64,000 nucleotides of DNA from positions 6,063,363 through 6,127,362 of the forward strand of contig NW_020313057.1 of the NCBI RefSeq assembly GCF_003265705.1, in the 5' to 3' direction. This stretch comes from Callorhinus ursinus (Eukaryota > Chordata > Mammalia > Carnivora > Otariidae). The translations under genes were made by a program, and so were the position numbers. The notes under the pieces are model-generated. The model made no database searches. It had not been told where the DNA came from and worked only from the letters and a program-made list of their open reading frames with translations. Shown here one piece after another: positions 35,618 through 47,040 of this stretch; position 1 is the stretch's first letter, and each line of letters opens with the position of its first letter.

Positions 35618-38245
35618 AAATATTTTTCACCCTGAACTTCCTTCTCCTTCCCCCTGGAGATTGCCCCCGGCACCCCTAATTCTGTTTGAATAAATACCAA
35701 CTTCACCCATTGTGCGTCTGTGTGTTCATTTGGGGGAACCAAGGTCAAGGCAATCTTTGGAACTAAATGAAAATAATACAGAAAAAAACAGTTGCTCTGC
35801 CTCTGCTATGTCCAGCGGCAGGCAGCACACATTTTAGATTAGTGGAGTGGGAACTTGCAAGATGTGCCGGAAGCCAGAGGCAGCCAGTGCTCAGGGCGGA
35901 AGGAGTTTGAACAAGGGATCGATCACATGAAGAAGGACCATGGGAGGTGGCAAGGGTCCATGACTTAGAAGGCAAAACGTTATGGCCTCTGTGCAAGGCA
36001 GTTTGCTTGTCTTAAGAGAACGATGTGTGCGGGGGGAGAGGGAAGTACTCTGTGGTTCAGACCACTGGGCAGAATTGAGCCTATAGTGGAGAAGACCCCC
36101 CACTGAAAAATGGCCAAACTTTGCCCTGGCTTCCTGAACATCCTCAAGGCCCTCTGAAATGTTCTGAAAACAGCTAATGTAGTTGGAGGAAGAAAAGGTT
36201 GGGGCCCACCGACCTCTAAGAAGCTTGATAAAGCAGCAGAATATCAAGGTTAAGGGACAAACACAGAAGCGTCATGAGACAATGTGAGGTTCCGGCAGCA
36301 GGCCCCACATTTAGGACCACCCAAACATTCAAGGGCACAATGCTCCAGGCCTAACCTTCAAGGGCATCCTTGTGAGGCTACTCCATTTTCTGCTTCTACT
36401 CTGGATAAGAGAGAGATTTAATGGCAAGCTATAAACTCCCAGAGACTCCCTTCCCGGTGATAGAGAAGAAAAGCGCAGCAAGGGCTCCACTGGACAGCAA
36501 GCTTTATTGCAGGGCTGCCCAAGAATATGGAATTGTAGGGCCGTGGTCAAAGAAAGTACACCATGCTGTGGTTCCCCTAAGTCCTCCCATATGTGTCAAT
36601 GCACCCACTCTCTCGTTACGTGGTCCGACGTGGTTTTTGGTAAAATGCAGAGGCCCACCCCCAGCTTAATTGAGAGAAGTGGGCACCACAGCGGTAGTAG
36701 ACCAGGATCCTAGATCCATACCAACCCTAATCCCTTCTGTGCATTAGCCTCTGTGACCAGGACTGAGTCAGTAATCCGCATCTGCTAATTTCTACTGTGT
36801 ATCCTGTGTGCCTTCGCGTAGAGCCAGATGGAGGCCGGGAGCAAAGAGAAGCTTCTTCTGGCTCACTCCAGCTGGTGAGGTCCAGAGCATGGCTCAGTTA
36901 GCCTGTGTCAGATGGCTTCGTGCAAAGTCAGGGGTCTGCAGCCTTACACGAAGGGGTGGGCAAAGAAGAAAAGAAGCACAAGGAATTCTAGTTTGAGAGG
37001 ATGCCTCAGGGCATTCTAGGTTTTGTGCTACCTCTCAGCATCTCATGGAAAAGGTAGTTGGGAAAATGAATGGGAGGGGCTAGTGTTGTTTGGCAAAATA
37101 TTACGTTTAGAAGGGCTTTAGGGGGCACGAGTAACGGTTCCGTCACTGGGCTGGATTGTCGCACAGGGGTATGCTTGAAACTATCCTGATATGTGTCAGT
37201 TTCGTGAAACTTCAGTGACTGAGGTAGGACAAGGTATATACTAACCAAGGGAATCACAGAGCTGAGTCCTACTTCTGCCCTGAACACAGGCCTGTCCCCC
37301 TAACCACGGAGAACGAATCAAGGTATGAGGGCTCTGTGGTATTGTCAGAATTGGTCGCTGGCCCACTCAATGATTTGGCCTATGGCTTGAGGCAGCTCGC
37401 GAATGGATGAATAAGCAGGCAGGTCCACTGTTTCCCTGAACCACTGGGGAGCACTGGGAACTGGGACATGGCGTTTGGGAAGTTAGTGGACCAGATCATC
37501 AAAGTGCCAGAATTGACTTAAACCAAAGGGCCCTTTGTATTACACACAGAAACATGCTGTGAGAAGTCGGAGGCAGGTCAGTGTCTAGAGGACCCTCAGA
37601 GAAGGAACTGCATTACTAGGGTTAGTTAAGAGTCGCATAGCAAAATCCAATGCCTTACCAGTCTAAACCACTGTTGTTCCTATGGGAAATGATAAGGATT
37701 ACACGTGTGGAGACCTTTCCAAGGTTGCACGGATACTAATGTTCTTACCTATGTATTGGCCGAGGTGAAACTGGATGCGGCCTTGGGATGCGCTGACAGA
37801 GCAAAATTTCAGCCTCCAAGGGTTTGCCTGGGCTCAGCAGTAGAGATGCTATGCTGTTGCAGATGCCCAGGCTGGGGCCATCATCCCACTGAGAGACAAG
37901 TTCTATGGGGTGGCTGGGGGGGGGAGGTTCAGGGTGTGGTCCAAAGTCTGTGGGTCCCTCTGGGGCTGCCCCTTTGCAGTCCTCTTACGAGACTGGAACA
38001 GAGCATGGAGAGGAGATCCAGAGCTGCAGAGATGGCTGAGGGGAAGGGCTGGTAGAGCAGATGAAGTTTCTTCCATAGACCTGGGGACTCTGGCCCTGGC
38101 AGTAATGCCCACTAGCCAATGGGAGATGGACCCAGGGTTGCAGGGTCCTGGCTCAGAACCAAATGATGCTGTCAACTCATGAATTCTGCTCTTCTTAATG
38201 CCGAGAGCACACCAGACACACAAAAGTGTGAACAGGAAACAACAA
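35618..38245. other. Interval with possible ERV-derived sequence
   Basis: No gene recognised. An LTR-like segment is called separately at 36430-36715. The flanks (35760-36420 and 36720-37700) are not typical of the old repeats seen elsewhere in the window and could include ERV-derived sequence, but I cannot place any viral domain. The 118-codon minus-strand frame at 35891-36247 has no identified domain. A G9-rich run lies near 37915. Confidence 0.3.
36430..36715 (-). mobile_element. Possible retroviral LTR fragment
   Basis: On the minus strand an AATAAA signal at 36503-36508 is followed within a few bases by a GCTTGCTGTCC segment and a CT-rich stretch, the layout of an LTR R-U5 region. Upstream is a GC-moderate, U3-like stretch. 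I find no confident LTR boundaries, primer-binding site or coding domain. It could equally be another poly(A)-bearing element, so this call is tentative. Confidence 0.3.
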
Positions 38246-38405
38246 CAAAGTTTGTTTGTTCAACAAATACTTATGGAGCAGCTACTCTATGTCAGGTCCC
38301 ATTCTAGGCCCTGGGGATATTGTAGTCAACAAGAGACAGAAATCCCTGCCCTAGTGGTGCTAACATACTAGTGGGAAGAGACAGACCAAGAAAAACAAAT
38401 AAACT
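38246..38405 (-). repeat. L2 LINE 3' end
   Basis: Antisense L2 tail: 'GTTCAACAAATACTTATGGA', 'CTACTCTATGTCAGGTCCCA', 'TTCTAGGCCCTGGGGATATT', 'GTAGTCAACAAGAGACAGAA' and 'TAACATACTAGTGGGAAGAG'. The order and spacing match the L2 consensus well. Confidence 0.85.
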
Positions 38406-38454
38406 AGTAAACACACAGTATGCCCAGCGGTGGTCAATGCTGTGGAATAACGAT

Positions 38455-38660
38455 TGGGAACTCTTACAGAAAACTTCTCTTTGTCAGGCAGTGTTCTAAG
38501 TACTTCACATATGTGAACCTATTCTGTCCTCACAACGACCCTGTTATTGTTATATCTCCATTTTATGGATGAGAAAACTAAGGCCTCAAGAGGTTGATGT
38601 AACCACCCAAGGTCATGCATCTGGGAAACTGAAGAGCCAAGAATTCCCTCCCCCATGGGC
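38455..38660 (-). repeat. MIR SINE
   Basis: Antisense MIR directly after the L2: 'GTCAGGCAGTGTTCTAAGTA', 'CTTCACATATGTGAACCTAT', 'CATTTTATGGATGAGAAAAC', 'TAAGGCCTCAAGAGG' and 'AACCACCCAAGGTCATGCAT'. Confidence 0.85.
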
Positions 38661-41169
38661 AGTATGGCCCCACAGTCCACACTCTCAGTCATCTGTACAC
38701 TGCAGGGGGGAGGGGGGCAGAGTGGAAGGGATGCTGGGGGCAGGGCCGGGCTGGGAGGGGTGGTTTTAAATAGGGACACCCTGGAAAGCCTCAGAGGGAA
38801 GGTGACAGCTGAGCAAAACCCTGCACAGAGGTTAGGATGGGAGACAGGCGTCTATCCAAGGGAAGACCATTCAATCACAAAGCCCTCAAAGCTGGAGGGA
38901 GAGGAATAAGGGGTTGGCCTGGCTCGGGCAGAGTGACCAAGGTGGGGATCAGCAGGGGCTGAGGCCGAGCTTCCTGGGCTCGGAAATGCAGAGGAGGCCT
39001 GTGGCTTTCAGTCTGAGTCTGAGGGGAGGTGGGGCGTGGTCTGATTTTCACACTAAAGTTCTTACTGCTGGGCTGGGAAGACAGGAAGGATTTCCGCGGC
39101 AGAAGCCGGGAACCAGTCAGAGGATGGTTGAACTCCAACAACCCAACGGATGCCACTGCAGGCAGGAGGCAAGGAGGGGTGAGCAGGCCTGAGGGCCCCA
39201 CCAGGCTCATCCTGAAGTCTGCGTGGATGTGCCCCGGGGCTGGGCAGGCCCCGCCAACTGCACTGTCCACACAGACCCGCCGACCTGCGGAGCAGGGTCT
39301 GGAGACTCTGGACACCAGAGGAAATACGAGTTCTATTCTTGGCTGCCCTGTGCTCACCAGATATTACCCACTGACATTCTTGGTGACTTACGTACAAGCC
39401 ATTCTTGCTTGCCTCACCTCACTTACTTTCCCTCAGGGCTCTGATTCTTCCTCCTTTCCTCAACCAGTACTTCTGGGGGGATAACCTTGAACTCCATAGC
39501 CCAGCTCACGCGTCTCTAACTTCCACGACTGCATCTATGGTTCCCTACTTCCTATCCCACAGACTCGGCTCCACGGCCCCTCCCATGTGGCTCTTCCTCT
39601 CGACCCCCCCGATTTCCTGACCACTGGTCCCCGAGGTCGGATGTGTAGCTGTACCTCAATCCTCCTTTGTTTTTTGCTCTTGTCCAAATGACTGCAATTT
39701 CTATAAATTATTCTCTGAGACATCCTCTCTTTCCATTCCCACTGCCATGCCAACGCCCCTCCCTTTTCCCCCACTCTCTCCCTCTGGATGATTCTGATAG
39801 CCTCCCAGCCGGTTGCTCTTCTCCCGGATCCACCCCTCACTATGGACACTTGTGAGCTCAAGCGTGCCAAAGATGAGCTGTGACCCTTGCTTCGAACTCC
39901 TCAACCACTCCTCACTGCCTGGTGTATAGGCGCACGTGCCCCAGCGTGCAGTCAACAACCCCCCAGTGCATCAGAGTCTATACCCAGCTTCATTTTTCCC
40001 TGTGTCACCTCTACACACCTGATCCTGCATGCCACGTGACTTGTGAGTCTTCGGCACGTCCCTGCCTCATGCTCTTGAAGCTTGGAGTCCCACCTGTCCT
40101 CTACCAGCTTTCTCAGCTACCCTCTTCACGAAGACCTTCTTATTCCCCTGAAGCCAAAGCACTTCTTCTCTCTTCTAAAATGACATATTTCTTTTATGCA
40201 TTTGTGGTACAGATGAGGATTTTTGTCCTATTGCAATATTTGTGACCTTGGATGCAGAAAGTTGAAGGCATTATTCAACGTCTGCAAGCATCTAGCAGGG
40301 AGTACTCTAGATGCTAGATACCTAGGTGCTAGGTACCCGGGTATAGATCCTAGGTACCTAGGTGCGAGGTGCTCACTTACTCATTAATTTCTTATTCTGC
40401 AAACATTGAAAGCTAGGCATCAAGGACACAAAGGTAACAAGATACTGTTCCCCTCTTCAATATACTTGTTAGGTATTTAACGCAACATGAAATAACTTAC
40501 AAATTATGGGAGTGGTAATCCGACCATCCTCAGTTAACAATTATGTTTCACGCTACCTTCTACTCCTGCCCTCATAAATCAAGGTAATTACTTGGCAATC
40601 TGGCTAGGCCTTGTAAGGCAAAAGAGCTGTTCATGTCTTGTGTCAACCAGTGAAAGGAGAAGGGTAAATTACCCTGCTTCCCATCTGTGCCCAATCAGCT
40701 CTAAATCTCCAGGAAAAATGTGCTCAGGATCGCCAAAGACAGATCCTTCTAATTGTGCCTCGAAAAGCAAGGTTTTGTGCAGTAGGTAAGGGGCTGGCTA
40801 CAGTAGGTATGTAAGCCTATCTGAAACTTGGTGTTGATCTTTTATGTTTGAGAGAGAGAGCGCGTGCACTTCTAATGAATTTAGAAGGTTACCTTACCTC
40901 CCCCAACTGTACGCACGGCGCTCGGAGCAGGGCTCTGAAGGTCTGACTGTGACATGCGCTGCACATTTCAGAAAGGCCCCGTGAAATGGAAAACACCACT
41001 GTCTGCTCAAGCGCCATTCTGATATCTTCCCGACCTTTTACACAACAACATCTAACATGCTGAGATTTAAAAAACGTGTTCTCATCAGACGGGAGACTCC
41101 AAGATGGGGCCAGTGAGTAGCTTAAATGCCCCCTAAAGCTGAAAATAAGGACAATGTGTGTGGTCAGTG
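38661..41169. other. Interval, partly GC-rich
   Basis: 38660-39330 is GC-rich with purine-rich runs. It carries overlapping frames up to 160 codons on both strands, none with a recognisable domain; such frames are expected in GC-rich noncoding DNA. 39880-40250 has the CT-rich texture of decayed L2, but I cannot align it. 40291-40370 is a cluster of CTAG-centred palindromes. 40375-40480 may be an antisense L2 tail. No gene called. Confidence 0.35.
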
Positions 41170-41395
41170 TCTCGTCATGGTTAGGAGCCTCTGGAGCAAG
41201 TCCGCTTGGGCTGGGACCCCAACTCCACCACTTACAAGTTTGGTGACCTCAGAGGAGGTCCATCTATCTATGCTCCATCTCTAAGTGGACATAGTAATAG
41301 TCCTTAGAAGTGTTACTGTATTAAATGAGTTAACATTTAAAAGACGCTTAGAACAGTGCCTGGCAAGCATTAGCACCATATAAGTGTTTATTAAA
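41170..41395 (+). repeat. MIR SINE
   Basis: Plus-strand MIR: 'CATGGTTAGGAGCCTCTGGA', 'CCCCAACTCCACCACTTACA', 'TATTAAATGAGTTAACATTT', 'CGCTTAGAACAGTGCCTGGC' and 'AAGTGTTTATTAAAT'. It ends right before a SINEC. Confidence 0.9.
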
Positions 41396-41415
41396 TAAAA
41401 CAAAAATTGGGGGTG

Positions 41416-41602
41416 GGGCGCCTGAGTGGCTCAGTCAGTTAAGCGTCTGCCTTCCGTTCAGGTCATGATCTCAGGGTCCTGGGATCGAGCCCCGCGTCCG
41501 GCTCCCTGCTCAACGGGAAGTCTGCTTCTCCCTCTGTCTCATCTCCTGCTCGTGCACTTTCTCTCTCTCTCTCTCTCTCAAATAAACAGAATCTTCAAAA
41601 AA
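41416..41602 (+). repeat. SINEC element
   Basis: Plus-strand SINEC: GGGGCGCCTGAGTGGCTCAG, 'AGTTAAGCGTCTGCCTTCCG', 'GGTCATGATCTCAGGGTCCT', 'GGGATCGAGCCCCGCGTCCG', then (CT)11-type tract and tail AAATAAACAGAATCTTC plus A8. It lies immediately after a MIR tail. Clear target-site duplications are not visible. Confidence 0.94.
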
Positions 41603-41924
41603 AATTTTTTTTAGACTTTACCATTTTTTTAAAACACCATCTTTAAGAAAAGCAGCATAGGGAACCTGTGCCCATCAGCAACCCCACACGGCACGGGGGA
41701 CTCCTTCCTGACCTCACCATTTGTGTGTGGAATGACTCTCCATTCCCGACGGTCTTGGGGGGGGGCGCCAACATTATTTGTAGGAAAAGGAGGGGAGTAA
41801 GTTCTGTTGTACACAGTAAATTTTTATACTCACTCCTCTCTTAAACAGAAGGAAAACGTCGAAAGAGGAGGGGAAAAAAATCTTCTCCAAATGATACTTG
41901 AATAAACCTGGACAAATGAAAGCT
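41603..41924. other. Unique interval
   Basis: No gene. A G10 run followed by CGCC lies at about 41756-41769. Confidence 0.35.
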
Positions 41925-42190
41925 CGGTGGGTGATGTAACCCTCTGCATAGGTGACACGCAGGCTACAGCATTAATGAGCATCACGTGTGGCCCTGTGGG
42001 GAGAGAAATTCCCCAAATTGGCCTTCTATTTATGCCTTGTTTCCTCCTTTATGTGCGATTTCATCTTTCTGGGGCCCACATAAATCTCTCTCAGCTAGTA
42101 TTATCTTCCCATTATGAGTGAGCGGCCATAATGACAGCCACCTGTTTTAATGACAGAGCCAGGATGTCATCATTTTCAGCAGAGTGTTGT
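41925..42190. promoter_or_regulatory. Candidate conserved noncoding element
   Basis: Repeat-free, balanced-composition block with clustered transcription-factor-type motifs. TAATGACAG occurs twice (42129-42137 and 42148-42156), a homeodomain core joined to the TGACAG core used by MEIS/TGIF-class factors. An E-box (CACCTG) lies between them. CAGGATGTCATCA follows. This texture is common in developmental enhancers; conservation in other mammals is not visible from one sequence, so the call is inference. Confidence 0.3.
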
Positions 42191-42484
42191 TAATCTAAGT
42201 AACCTTTCCCTTCAGGAATGCCATCCCCACCCTCATGCAGTTACAAGCCACTTCCAGAGCACCTGTTCCCCCTCTAGTTTTAAAAGGTAAATTCCTCCCC
42301 AAGGGGGCCCCCTCCTCCTACCCCAATCCCCTGCTACGCTATTTGTATAAATCTTGCACTCGAGGTCGCGATGGTTTTCTCAGTCACACCAGCAGGGGGA
42401 AAAAGTGGAAGATGGAGACATATCGTTCGAGCGAGCACATTAACACACTGTAATAGCCCAGTGAGAAATTTGTCAACACAGTTA

Positions 42485-42760
42485 ACCGCCACCTTCCCGG
42501 GCTTCCGTCCTGGGACAGCGGCGGACGCTGCCCCCGGGGCCCTTGCGTCGCCCCCCGCCCCTGGACGTCAGGGATGCGGCAGCCACCGGCCCTGTGGGGT
42601 TCAGCTTCAGGGACAGCCAAGATCAGTGCTTGCCACTCGTCCGCACAGAGCCCCCAGCACTCTCAGCACCTGCACTGAGCCCGAGCGCCGCCCCGGGCTC
42701 CCCGACCCGGTTCCGGCAGCGAGGCACGGACACTGCCAGTGTGGGAACGGTCTTGGCAAG
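42485..42760. promoter_or_regulatory. Small CpG-island-like segment
   Basis: By hand count about 24 CpGs fall in roughly 250 bases with G+C near two thirds, an observed/expected ratio around 0.8. The rest of the window is CpG-poor. Such segments often mark promoters or enhancers. No TATA box at a useful distance, initiator or coding first exon is convincing; overlapping frames of 122-137 codons on both strands reflect the GC content. It could be an orphan CpG island or the start of a noncoding transcript. Confidence 0.45.
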
Positions 42761-42984
42761 CCCAGCTACTGCAAGCCCACGTAGCTCTCGACTTGCCTGC
42801 AGCCCTCGAGACACAGCGTGGCACCAAGTGGAGGCAACACAGGCCTCAGGTCGAGGGCTGGCTCCTGGTCTCGCCAGCCGCAAGCCCGCAGGCCAGCCTT
42901 GGCACCTCTGACGGAGGGCCCTGCTGAGACGGGGGACACGTGCCAAGCCTTGGCAGGGAGCAGCTTCTGAGCCTGCCTTCCTTG

Positions 42985-43200
42985 CTTTCCTCCCTCCCTT
43001 GAACACCTAAGTCTTCACCCTGTCCTCCGGGGCGCGGGCTGAGTCCCACCTCCCCCACGAAGCCTTCCCAGACTCTCCCCGCTTGCACTGCTCCCTTCCT
43101 GGCCATGCTGGGAACTCTTCCCCACTTGCCATTGCTCTTCTCTTGTCCTTCCTGCTGTACACACCTGCTAGTCCACTGCCCAAGAGCAGGGGGTAAGGCG
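42985..43200 (+). repeat. L2 LINE fragment
   Basis: 'GAGTCCCACCTCCCCCACGA' and 'AGCCTTCCCAGACTCTCCCC' are the L2 3' region 'CAGTCCCACCTCC...GAAGCCTTCCCTGACT'. The rest is CT-rich and loosely matching. Confidence 0.6.
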
Positions 43201-44689
43201 GGAAGGAGAGGAAATGAAGTAAGTTGTCTTCACCCTAACCTCGGCCTTCCTGCCCTGCGTCAAGCTCAGCAGCAGCATCCCCTGCTCCTGGGCCACTGGC
43301 CTACTGTTCCAGTCTACTCTTGGATGCAATGTCCAGGAGGCCACTGATGCCACCAGTCCCACAGACTGCTCTGAGTCCCCTGCGACCTTTTCTTTCTTCC
43401 ACCTTCTTTAAATGGAAGTGTGGACTCTCTCCTCCTCGGCTGAGCCTCCACCTGTGCTCTGGGAGCCATACCCTCTTGCCTTCTCAAGACTGTACCCCTT
43501 CCCCCCACCCTCTCTACTGACACCTTCTATCCGTTTAGACATGTGTACATCTCTCCTGTCTTTAAGAAACATCCTGCCTCAAAGCCCATCATTTTCCACC
43601 AATGACCACTGCTTCTCTCTTGTCCCCTTTGATGCTGAGCTTCTTCAATGAATTTTCTAGACTTGCTCACTTCCAACTCCCTTCTAAACCCAGTCCAATC
43701 TGGCTACCTTCTTACCTCTCAGGTCAATATTTGTGCTGGATACCCCTCTCCCCCTAGTCCAGGCTCTCTGCCCTTCACATGCAAAATTCCTTCCAGGGTC
43801 AAATATGCTCCCAAGCTTCAAAGGTCATCTGTTTGCTAATGACTTCTGAAATTATATTTATATCCACACTGAGGGAAGAAGTATTTCAAGAAGAAGGAAA
43901 TGGTACACGATATCAAATACCGCTGAGAGGCTCAACAATATGCGCGCCGAAGTGTCTATACGTGGGATTGGATTTAGTTGTACATGAGTCACTGGCGAAC
44001 TCTGTGAGGTTCTGTTGGTGGGAGTAGGGGAAAAGCTCTCATTTTGCAGATCAACCACCTAAACCTGATGAGGCGACATGTGCCCAAGGCATACTGGTTG
44101 TATCGTTTCATAGGGAGTATAGTCTGGGCTTTCTCGCTCCTGTGTCAGCAGAACACTCCCCTTTGGGCCCTGGCCAGCCCATCCTGCTATGGTCAAGTTA
44201 CAAAGTCAACCCATTCAGGAACCATCTGGGGTAGGTGACAGAACTAGTTTGTTGAGAGCAGTGTTTTACCTCGGGCTCTAGAGTTTTAGAGCATCCCATC
44301 CCTCCCCAAATCCAGTCCTATATTAGGTACCCCATTTTTCCCTATCAGAATCTGCTCATTCTAGTAATTAGTGCGCACTCAAGTTTCTGTTCTTGCCATC
44401 TATCTAGATCCCAGATCCACCAGTCCTTCTCCTTTCAGAACTCAACTAACTCTTCCTTCAGTGCCATGGGGGAGTTCTGCCTCTCACGGGGAGTCCTTCC
44501 ATAGTGATACCTAGCTCATCATCCCCTAGAGGAGACACAGAGTCCTGCCCTGTATTAATCCACATCACCACAAATAACTGAGTCTGTCTTAGAACACAAC
44601 ATTTAAACTACAGCAAAAAACAAACAAACAAACAAAAAACAACTCTCCATCAGATTGCAATTTGGAATCATCTTTGTGTAAGCAGCTTC
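43201..44689. other. CT-rich interval, possibly decayed L2
   Basis: 43380-43850 is CT-rich with segments such as 'CCCAGTCCAATCTGGCTACC' that resemble L2 ORF2, but the order is not certain. 44040-44110 may be a weak antisense MIR. No gene called. An interrupted A-rich (CAAA)n patch lies at 44613-44640. Confidence 0.35.
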
Positions 44690-45237
44690 TATAACCGTCC
44701 CCAGTGATGCTTACCTCCTGGTATTCGTGTCCTTGTACAATCCCTTGTTTGAGTATGGGCTGGATCTTGTGACTCATTTATAATGAAGGGAATACAATAA
44801 CAGTGATACAATATCACCGATGAGATTAGGTCATAAAAAGACTGTGACTTCCATCGTGCTGGCCATTTCTCTTACCTGCCTACAGTAGAAGCCATCCTGC
44901 CTATGGAGAGGCCCACAGAGCAGGGAAGTGGGGGGGAGGCCCCAGTCCACAGAAAACCAGGTAGTGGAGCCTCATTCTAATAGCCCACAGGGAACTGGAT
45001 CCTTCCAACAACCACGTGAATGACCTTAAAAGTGGGTCTTTTCCCAGTTGAGTTTTCATATGAGATCACAGCCCTGGCCACAAACCTCACTTGCAGCTTT
45101 GTGAGAGATCTTGAAACACAAGCCCTCAGCTAAGCCATGCCCAGATTCCTGACCCGGAGAAACTGAGATAACATGTGTTTGTTGTTTGAAGCTGCTAAGT
45201 TTTGGGGTAATTTGTTACACAAAAACAGGTTTAAGAG
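44690..45237 (+). mobile_element. Old MaLR/ERVL-type LTR
   Basis: Plus-strand blocks in LTR order: 'GATGAGATTAGGTCATAAAA', 'AGACTGTGACTTCCATCGTG', 'CCTATGGAGAGGCCCACAGA', 'CCACGTGAATGACCTTAAAA', 'CAGCCCTGGCCACAAACCTC', 'GTGAGAGATCTTGAAACACA', 'CCCAGATTCCTGACCCGGAG', 'TTGTTGTTTGAAGCTGCTAA' and 'GTTTTGGGGTAATTTGTTAC'. This is the consensus of an ancient MaLR/ERVL LTR (MLT1-like). No internal sequence adjoins it. Confidence 0.8.
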
Positions 45238-47040
45238 TAGGGAAGAAACACATCCAAGACATTTTTTTTTTTCCCTAAATCCTAAGTCAAAATGGAGATA
45301 GAGAAATGCATTGCTGAAAATTGAACATGACAAATGTGGTGTTAGTGAAGGTTATTTGACTTCTGATTTCCAAGGTTAACTATTAAGAAGAAAATAACAT
45401 TCAATTCCCACCATCCCAACAGAATAAATGGAGGAGATAATTAGTTGTCGCTTGCTTGGTGTCACTTGTTTGTTTTATGTAGCTGTTTTGGGCAGATGGA
45501 AAGTGAGTCTAGCAACCAAGTGCAGTGTTAGCATTAATGAATTCCCAAAATATTCTTTTTTCTGGGGTAAATTTACTTTATAACTACCACCATTGCCAAC
45601 CAAAAATTAAATCAATAAATCAGGATGAGGAAATTGTCAGGAGCTAGGAGTCCTGCTAGAAGAAAGCAAGTGTTTATGGGTTGAATTCCCACAGCACTCT
45701 GTAACTGGCCTGTCACCCAATTCCAGGGCCATGGGAGGCCCAGAGAGAGAGAGAGAGAGGCAGTCACAGGCCGAGGGGCATGGAAACACTTCAGTACTCT
45801 GGGTCCATGTGGGCCTTAGTGTCTTTGAGGCACATTTCTCCACTACTCGTAAAGGAAAAAAAAAAAAAAAAAAGCAATCATTGCCAAACTCTTTTTGTTT
45901 GTGTTCCTGTTTCTGGCAAGGAATAAGTATTTCTAACTTATTAATTCTTTGCTAGTACTATCAAACTCTGCACGCTTGATACTGCTCTCCCACGTACCTC
46001 TTTTCTTTCTGGTGTGACTGGTCTCCCAGCAACATCACTCATGCCCCAGAAAGAGGGGCATGAAAGCAGGTGTGGACTACCAGTTATGATGTTAACACAG
46101 TTGTCATAGTGGGAGAGGGTTGCCTGGTACAGAAATGGCCCTTTGAGGTTTTTTACATATTCACTGAATCAAGGGACAATCGTGAGTGCTTCAAAAGTTA
46201 CACATGATCAAAACTGGCAAATAAGCCAAAAAAAAAAAAAAAAAAAACCCTAACAACAAAACCACTTATTTTTGGAAGGAGCCCTCCCTTGAGCCCTCCT
46301 CCCAACATACATACATATTACCCACACATATGAGCATATTCACATCCATGCTTGGTTAAAGAGAAACACTCTCAGGTGATAACAATCTACCCACATAACG
46401 AGAACTATCAGAATAATAATTGCAAGCAATACACGCTTTTTCTAGATATTCCTAAGCTTAGTGTCATGTATTTGAAACATCTATGTGATTTACTGAATGT
46501 TGTTCTCATTCATTCAAATATGTCAACAGAATGTAAACATAGCTATTTGTGTTGTACTGAACATCTTGCTATCTGCAAACATCCAGGTAAGCAAAGTAAT
46601 GCTTCCATTGCTGTCTAGATGCTAGATGTTTGCTGTCCCAGCCCTTCTTCCCACAACCAAGAAGCCAGTCACTTTCCTGTTTTCTAGTCTAGGGCTTAGC
46701 TTGGATAATCCACACAGCTAGCTCTTCAACGATTCACTAATAACTAGAAACTAGCTGGAATGTTGGACATTCACATATAGGAAATAATCAAAGATGAATA
46801 TACTGTTAATCTTTTGAGGGATTAAGTGGATATACGGTAACTGGACGTTCAGGATGGAAGTCCCCTAGTGCCAACCCCTCAAGTTGAGGTGGTTGATACG
46901 CAGACTATTTGCTCTCATGCTTACCCTGTCTTTCCTTTGCCCATCTCCACATGCATAATAAATTTGGCAAGCGCAATATTTAGATATTAACTTGGGGACC
47001 TAAGTCAGAAGTAAAATACCATTTAAAAAAACTCTTTCTG
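45238..47040. other. Unique interval with A-runs
   Basis: No gene recognised. Low-complexity features: a (GA)n patch near 45742-45759, an A18 run near 45856-45873 and an A21 run near 46209-46229. The 88-codon frame at 46352-46618 has no domain. Either A-run could be the tail of an unrecognised short retroelement, but no body could be identified. Confidence 0.4.

Noticed and set aside
35891..36247. 118-codon minus-strand frame
   Set aside because: No domain recognised, and I could not show that it belongs to a viral gene.
38875..39484. Frames of 111-160 codons on both strands
   Set aside because: The region is GC-rich, so stops are rare by chance. Frames on both strands overlap and none shows a domain or splice-site setting.
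42348..42362. TATA-like 'TTGTATAAATCTTGC' upstream of the CpG-rich block
   Set aside because: It lies about 130 bases before the island without an initiator at the right spacing; such words are common by chance.
42371..43006. Overlapping 122-137 codon frames in the CpG-rich segment
   Set aside because: Open on both strands because of high GC content; no recognisable protein. A first exon cannot be excluded but is not supported.
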